Assembly (NCBI GenBank): GCA_963817335.1
Contig: CAWFNX010000001.1
Coordinates: 682,001 to 746,000, forward strand
Origin: AV40 sp963817335
Lineage (GTDB): Bacteria; Verrucomicrobiota; Verrucomicrobiia; Chthoniobacterales; UBA10450
Direction: 5' to 3'
DNA: 64,000 nt
Shown piece after piece: positions 59,538 through 64,000 of this stretch. The position numbers and the translations under genes are program-made. Position 1 is the first letter of the stretch; each line of letters begins with the position of its first letter. The notes below the pieces were generated by a model. It had not been told where the DNA came from. It was given only the letters and a program-made list of their open reading frames with translations, and made no database searches.

Positions 59538-62080
59538 GCGGCGGCCGCCTTGCTGTCAAACCGCACCAACGGTAGCAAAATATGAAAAACCGTTCCCTTT
59601 TGCAGTTCGCTTTCGACTTCGATCTGGCCCCCGTGTTCTTGAATGATTCCGTGAACAACCGACAATCCCAGGCCTGTTCCGTAATCTTTGGTCGTGAAAA
59701 AAGGGTCGAACACGTGAGGAATATCCTCCGCGCGGATACCTTCTCCCGTATCGCGAATGCTGATTAGCAACGCCTCCGGAGTCTGGCCATTCCCTCTACC
59801 GCTGCCATTGCCGGTATTCTCGCCATTGGAATAAGCGCGAGGATTAACCCAATGCTCGTCTGCTCGGATTTCCGTGGTTACTGATAACTCGCCCTGAGTC
59901 TTCATCGCATCCATCGCGTTCAAGAAAAAATTCAGGAAAACCTGCTCGAGCTGATCGGCATCGCCCCGAATTGTGTCGACGTCGGCTTGCCACAATCGCT
60001 CCAATTTGATGTCTTTTTGGTATAGCCGGTGACCGACCAGTGTCAGCGCTTTCTCCAAGACTTCATGCGCATGAAGAGGTTTGAGGATCGGTTTGGCTGG
60101 CCGGGCGAAACGGAGCAGCTGATTTACCAGCGAGTCGATTCGGTCGATTTCATGTCCGATCAAATTGGAAAACGTATCGCGAAAATCGGAATCTTGGTAC
60201 CGCTCGGGCAGCAGCTGGGCAAATGTCTTGAGCGATACGAGCGGATTCTTTATTTCGTGCGCCATGCCGGCGGAAAGCGTGCCAAGGCTGGCCAGGCGGT
60301 CACTTCGTCGGATTTGCAATTCGAGCCTCTTAATCGCCGTCACGTCCGTGAGCACGATCAGGGCGCCAAGAACTTGGCCTTCCTGTCCATGGAAAATTGA
60401 CGTGCTCGCGCGAATGGAGACATCGCCCTTGTTAACGTGAAGCGCGACTTCGCAATCCTGTTGGCTTTCGCCGGTCGTCAGAGTTGCAACCAGGGGCTCG
60501 GACAGATCCAAGGGCAGAGCGTTGAGCGAGCAGGTGAGCATCTCCTGCGGATCCAGGCCGGTGATTTGCCCGGCTTCATTATTAAAGACAGTGATGCGTC
60601 CATCAGTGCCAGCGGCAATCACACCGGAGGTAAGGTTTTGCAGCAAGGTTTCGTTGTAGATCTTTGCATTTTGCACTTCGGTGAAAAGCTCGGCGTTTTC
60701 AATTGCCACCGCGAGTTGGCCGCACAGAACCTGCAAAGCGCCCTGCTCAGGCGCGCCATAGATCCGGCCCGATTTTCGGGCGCCGAGGAGCAAAACACCG
60801 GCAAGATGATCTCGTGCAAAAATTCCCATAGCCAAGGCAATCTCGAGCGAATCCAGTTGCCGCATCACTCGCTGCAGTTGCGGCGTCTGACGAGCGCGAT
60901 GCAATTCATCGAGCACGATGGGTTCGCGAGTCGCTTCCAGCTGGGTGACGGTTGCTTGATCGCGCGTCAGTTCCAAGAATTGGCGCGCCCCCGGTTCGAC
61001 TGAGGGGTACTGTTGCAAGAACCCGGATTTGTTCGGCAGAAGTATGATGACGCGATCGGTACCCACAGCTTCAGCAACAGTGTGGGCGAAGCGGTCGAGC
61101 AAGTCCCGCAAAGTAGTGACGGATGCCAAGATCTTGGCGGCTTTGCTGACGGTGGCTCGAAAGTCGAGTTGGTGCGATCCAATGAAGAGCCGCTCCGCAA
61201 ATCGCTGAGACAAACCACGCGCCGGCGCCATCGCGAAGGCGATGACGACCGCAGCGACAACGTGGGCGAGGGAGTGCGCGAGCGGGGTGTAAAATTGCAG
61301 CGCCGTTGAGACGAGCCACCAAATTAACGCATAGAGCGCGATTAGGTAGGTCGACAAAACCGCGTAAGAAATCACTCGGCGGAGCAAAACGCCGACGTCC
61401 ATGATCTTTCGCGTAACGATGCCGTACGAAATGATGAGCGTGAAAAGAACGATTCGCGACGGCGCGAGCCAAACCAATAAGGACTTGTCCACGAACAGAC
61501 CCAGAACACCTGAGAGTAGCGTGCTTCCCACAGCGACCGCAGCACCGATCAAAATGAAGACGAGCTCTGTTCTCGTTCCGGCGCCCGCGCGTCTCGCATC
61601 CAAAATGTACGTGATGATGACAAGCAGCCCGGTGCCGAAGAACCACACAAAATAGAGTGAACTGTGGCTGCCATAGACCGGCAACAATGCTCCGGTTGAG
61701 TGTGACGATTGTGTCCCTAACAGGAAGAATTGCGTTTGGCAAAACAGTGCCATCGCTAGAGCCATGACAAACCATGGGATATTTTTTCGAAGGATATCGC
61801 CCCAAGTTGGCTGCCCTTTGGCTAGGGCAACTCGTAGTACATTCAACGCGATGAGTATTAACCCTCCAAAGACTGAGGCTTCGCGAATCGCGATCTCGGC
61901 AATGCGTACGCTTGGCGTAGCGACGGCGATGTAGAGACAGCCTAACCAGCCCGCCGTAATCGCAGACAAAAACAGAAAGGCCTGGTTTGCTTTGCGATGC
62001 CAGTTTGATTGAAAGACAATTAAGCCCAGCAAGAATTGAATGCTCAGCGCAATGATGATCGGTAAAGTCGCGCTGTTCAT
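59534..62080 (-). CDS. Membrane sensor histidine kinase (PrsK-like) with GAF and PAS domains
   Basis: 848 residues. About eight N-terminal membrane helices (1-285), a GAF domain (about 315-465, TDRVIILLPNKSG), a PAS domain (about 475-580, GVIAAGTDGRITVFNNEAGQ), H608 in AGMAHEIKNPLVSLKTFAQL and an ATPase domain (FLNFFLNAMDAMK, DTGEGIRAEDIPHVFDPFFT, GTGLGLSVVHGIIQEHGG). A Gly/Asn-rich insert (GNGSGRGNGQ) sits in the ATPase domain. The architecture resembles PrsK of exopolysaccharide/PEP-CTERM systems. Coupled by overlaps to the ketosynthase upstream and the second kinase downstream. Confidence 0.9.
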   Translation of the reverse strand: MNSATLPIIIALSIQFLLGLIVFQSNWHRKANQAFLFLSAITAGWLGCLYIAVATPSVRIAEIAIREASVFGGLILIALNVLRVALAKGQPTWGDILRKNIPWFVMALAMALFCQTQFFLLGTQSSHSTGALLPVYGSHSSLYFVWFFGTGLLVIITYILDARRAGAGTRTELVFILIGAAVAVGSTLLSGVLGLFVDKSLLVWLAPSRIVLFTLIISYGIVTRKIMDVGVLLRRVISYAVLSTYLIALYALIWWLVSTALQFYTPLAHSLAHVVAAVVIAFAMAPARGLSQRFAERLFIGSHQLDFRATVSKAAKILASVTTLRDLLDRFAHTVAEAVGTDRVIILLPNKSGFLQQYPSVEPGARQFLELTRDQATVTQLEATREPIVLDELHRARQTPQLQRVMRQLDSLEIALAMGIFARDHLAGVLLLGARKSGRIYGAPEQGALQVLCGQLAVAIENAELFTEVQNAKIYNETLLQNLTSGVIAAGTDGRITVFNNEAGQITGLDPQEMLTCSLNALPLDLSEPLVATLTTGESQQDCEVALHVNKGDVSIRASTSIFHGQEGQVLGALIVLTDVTAIKRLELQIRRSDRLASLGTLSAGMAHEIKNPLVSLKTFAQLLPERYQDSDFRDTFSNLIGHEIDRIDSLVNQLLRFARPAKPILKPLHAHEVLEKALTLVGHRLYQKDIKLERLWQADVDTIRGDADQLEQVFLNFFLNAMDAMKTQGELSVTTEIRADEHWVNPRAYSNGENTGNGSGRGNGQTPEALLISIRDTGEGIRAEDIPHVFDPFFTTKDYGTGLGLSVVHGIIQEHGGQIEVESELQKGTVFHILLPLVRFDSKAAAA

Positions 62081-63318
62081 TGTCCGTTGAGTCGCTCAAC
62101 CACCATCGAGCTAGCGCTACCGCCCAGGCCGCGAACGTTCAGCAAAACGCAATCCAGTCGAGTTTTTCGCGGGCGGCCGGGTACAAAATCCAAGTCGAAC
62201 TCAGGGTCCCCGGATTCATAATTAGTTGTCGGCGGGACTATCTGATCGCGGATGGCAAGTGCGCAGGCTGCAATTTGGAAGGGACCTCCCGCAGCCAGCG
62301 CGTTTCCCGTTACTCCTTTTATTGAACTAATTGGAATCGAATGCGCTAGTTCACCAAAAACTTGTTTGATGCATCGCACTTCGGCGGCATCAAGAACGGG
62401 GTGGCCGGGACCGTAGGCGGACACATAATTCACGTCCTCTGGTGATCGTCCAGCATTAGCGAGCGCCAGATTCATTGAATCAGATAGTGCGGCTCCAGGC
62501 ATTTCAATCTGTTCGTCTCGATGCCGTGCATATCCCTTGATCTCTAAATAAATATGGGCGCCACGGGCTTGCGCGCGTTCCAGATTTTCAAGCACGAACA
62601 TTCCAGCGCCTTCGGAAATGACGCCGGAATCGCGTTCGATATCGAACGGCCGACTCGCTTTTTCCGGTTCGCCATTGCGATAGGAACTCAACCCGGTTGC
62701 GACAAATGCAGCAAAGGTGTGCTTTGTGATTGGCGCGTCTGCTCCTCCTGCGATCGCAAGTTCGGCCTCTCCAGATCGAATCATCCCAACAGCTAAGGCA
62801 ATCGCGTCCAGACCAGATGGGCAGGCGGACGAGACAGTCGCAGCATGCGCTCGGTTACCGATGCGGTCGGCGATCACGTTAGCGGCGGCTTGTGGCGTCA
62901 AAGCCCCAACCGCTGTTGGAGACATCCCGTTCATACCCCGCTCTCGAAAGTTGCTGATCGAACGCTCGATAATGTCCATCGCACTCGTGCTTACGCCTAC
63001 GACTACCGGCGTTGGACTCGGAAAATCTGCGTCGCTGATATCGAGACCGGCGTCTTGTAATGCCATCATAGTTGCCGCGTAAGCAAGCTGGGTGTGACGC
63101 GCCATGCGTCTCGGCTTCAGTTCGGGTTCGATGTAGTTCTGCGGGTCGAACCCTTTTATCTCGCCGGCAATTCGGCTTTTTAAATCGCTCGCGTCAAAAA
63201 AGGTGATTGGCGCGATGCCGCTGCGACCGGTAAGTATCGAGTCCCAAAACTCCGCCAACCCGATGCCGTTCGGAGCGAGAATTCCCATTCCCGTAATGAC
63301 AACGCGATTTCGTCTCAT
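62077..63318 (-). CDS. Beta-ketoacyl synthase homologue lacking both active-site histidines
   Basis: 413 residues, FabF-like thiolase fold: VVITGMGILAPNGIGLAEFW, nucleophile C165 in TVSSACPSGLDAI, EGAGMFVLENLERA, and the conserved Lys in SIKGVTGNALAAGG. The usual His of HGT-x-T is replaced by Y302 (SAYGPGHPV) and the second His by N339 (TGNALAAGG). It may therefore not perform normal decarboxylative condensation; roles as an acyl-binding or acyl-transferring protein are possible. Its stop overlaps the start of the membrane kinase, an unusual partnership. Confidence 0.88.
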   Translation of the reverse strand: MRRNRVVITGMGILAPNGIGLAEFWDSILTGRSGIAPITFFDASDLKSRIAGEIKGFDPQNYIEPELKPRRMARHTQLAYAATMMALQDAGLDISDADFPSPTPVVVGVSTSAMDIIERSISNFRERGMNGMSPTAVGALTPQAAANVIADRIGNRAHAATVSSACPSGLDAIALAVGMIRSGEAELAIAGGADAPITKHTFAAFVATGLSSYRNGEPEKASRPFDIERDSGVISEGAGMFVLENLERAQARGAHIYLEIKGYARHRDEQIEMPGAALSDSMNLALANAGRSPEDVNYVSAYGPGHPVLDAAEVRCIKQVFGELAHSIPISSIKGVTGNALAAGGPFQIAACALAIRDQIVPPTTNYESGDPEFDLDFVPGRPRKTRLDCVLLNVRGLGGSASSMVVERLNGQ

Positions 63319-63658
63319 CGTGTTTGGGATTGCCGGCCGGAGAATCGATCGGTGAAGAAAGTTCGAGTAATGCCCGCCGAGCGGTTAGAAATGTTGGCGG
63401 TTAAGGAATTATTAGTCTCGGCCACTAACGGATCACCGCGCATTCTAAGCGCTACATTAGCTCCAGTCATTATATTTTTTGCGTGCTAGAATCAGAGGTT
63501 ATCCACCAAAGGCGCCGACTTATTCACAAGTTGCACCTTGCGTGCCAGCGGTTTCTACTTCACCGTTCGCCCGGCGAGTCTAGATGCATTGCCGAATATT
63601 TTATGTCCAGCGGCCGCTGCGCGGCACGACCCTAGCTTCTATGGCCCGCTGACGCATC
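63319..63658. other. Divergent control region between ketosynthase-kinase unit and NtrC-like regulator
   Basis: 340 bases without a gene. It contains an AT-rich patch (about 63467-63480), two DnaA-box-like 9-mers (63499-63507 and 63520-63528) and a sigma-54-type promoter facing the minus-strand unit (63533-63547). No hairpin repeat of the families seen elsewhere. Confidence 0.6.
63533..63547 (-). promoter_or_regulatory. Sigma-54-type promoter upstream of the ketosynthase-kinase unit
   Basis: On the minus strand TGGCACG caag GTGC fits the -24/-12 consensus TGGCACG-N4-TTGC with one mismatch; the invariant GG and GC are in place at the right distance. Transcription would start near 63521 and read into the ketosynthase gene at 63318. 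An NtrC-type regulator encoded divergently next door is the expected activator class. Confidence 0.55.
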
Positions 63659-64000
63659 ATGACCACCAGTACTGAACTGCCCCAGATCCTGGTCATCGAT
63701 GACGAAATGGGTCCCCGCGAAAGCTTGCGCATGCTCCTGAAACCCAATTACCAAGTGCATACGGCCGATTGCGTCGAATCGGGTATCAAATTACTCAAGG
63801 AGAAGAATCCCGACACCATCGTCATGGATATCCGGATGCCAGGAGTCAGCGGGATTGAAGGTCTCCGGCAAATTCGTGAAATCGACCCACATTTATCCGT
63901 GATCATGCTGACCGGTTTCGGTGCGCTCGATACCGCCAAAGAGGCGCTTCGACTCGGCGCCAACGATTACATCAGCAAACCATTCGACGCCCATGAAATG
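63659..64000 (+). CDS. NtrC-like response regulator, N-terminal part (cut by window edge)
   Basis: 114 codons are visible from ATG 63659 to the window end with no stop. Receiver domain: ILVIDDEMGPRESLRMLLK, phospho-acceptor D57 in IVMDIRMPGVSG, VIMLTGFGALDTAKEALRLG and YISKPFDAHEM. The EALRLGANDYISKPF ending is typical of NtrC/PrsR-type regulators, in which an AAA+ sigma-54-activating domain and Fis-type HTH follow; those lie outside the window. Divergent from the ketosynthase-kinase genes. Confidence 0.88.
   Translation, partial: MTTSTELPQILVIDDEMGPRESLRMLLKPNYQVHTADCVESGIKLLKEKNPDTIVMDIRMPGVSGIEGLRQIREIDPHLSVIMLTGFGALDTAKEALRLGANDYISKPFDAHEM

Noticed and set aside
61071..62099. 342-codon frame on the same strand as the membrane kinase
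   Set aside because: Overlaps the kinase's membrane domain in another frame and has no hydrophobic pattern or motif.
63319..63658. Chromosomal replication origin
   Set aside because: Only two DnaA-box-like sites, no dnaA, dnaN or gidA nearby; more likely promoter sites or chance.

Overview
This 64 kb window looks like an ordinary stretch of chromosome from a Gram-negative soil bacterium, most likely a member of the Verrucomicrobiota (Spartobacteria/Udaeobacter-like). That placement is inference. It rests on LpxD, RodZ, pseudopilin and dockerin-like protein types, on the DapA/DapB/DapF route, and on intergenic hairpin repeats one of whose arms encodes the leader of a prepilin, a pattern I associate with Verrucomicrobia genomes. 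About 60 protein genes, one tRNA and many repeat elements can be supported. No prophage, insertion sequence, plasmid backbone or CRISPR array is visible.

Layout. 1-3.7 kb: tail of an unknown gene, a ferritin-like protein, rsmE, the rplS-rnhB-yraN block and tRNA-Arg(CCG). 3.7-9.7 kb: a poorly conserved accessory strip with a malic enzyme, several tiny unknown genes, an Hsp20, a frameshifted PocR/AraC regulator, a tRNA-like remnant and a possible integron-cassette-like unit. 9.7-18.5 kb: NfeD protease plus slipin, then four overlapping genes of large membrane glycosyltransferase-like proteins, then a response regulator. 18.6-24.5 kb: trxA, an unknown repeat protein, rimO, rodZ and ftsK. 24.5-33.6 kb: lipoprotein, peptide transporter, DUF885 peptidase, glutamine amidotransferase, HAD hydrolase, a GT-B-like protein, queE, trpA and a secreted NlpC/P60-like protein. 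33.7-38.7 kb: dapF, dapA, dapB, folK, panB and an OmpA-domain protein. 38.7-44.4 kb: two GspE/PilB ATPases, PilC and a pseudopilin. 44.5-57.4 kb: two secreted phosphoesterases (the first behind a Pho-box-like site), glmS, glgC, a GT39-like protein, a coiled-coil protein with a small lipoprotein, a NYN-domain protein, a response regulator, lpxD and a class I aldolase. 57.5-64 kb: a translationally coupled unit of a beta-ketoacyl synthase homologue lacking both catalytic histidines and two histidine kinases, preceded by a sigma-54-type promoter and divergent from an NtrC-like response regulator that is cut by the window edge.

The two most unusual signals are these. (1) Several families of imperfect inverted repeats fill intergenic gaps. 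Each family's arms are built from a different short degenerate tandem word (TTAAATC-, GTGACAA-, GATGTAAGATT-, ATGACGA-, GAGCAA-like) or from GC-rich hairpins bounded by CTGTAG/CTACAG. They often supply the stop codon of the upstream gene, and in rsmE, rimO and the pseudopilin they are read in frame as protein. (2) A degenerate ketosynthase is coupled to two sensor kinases under an apparent sigma-54 promoter. Coordinates of repeat boundaries and of non-ATG starts are approximate.
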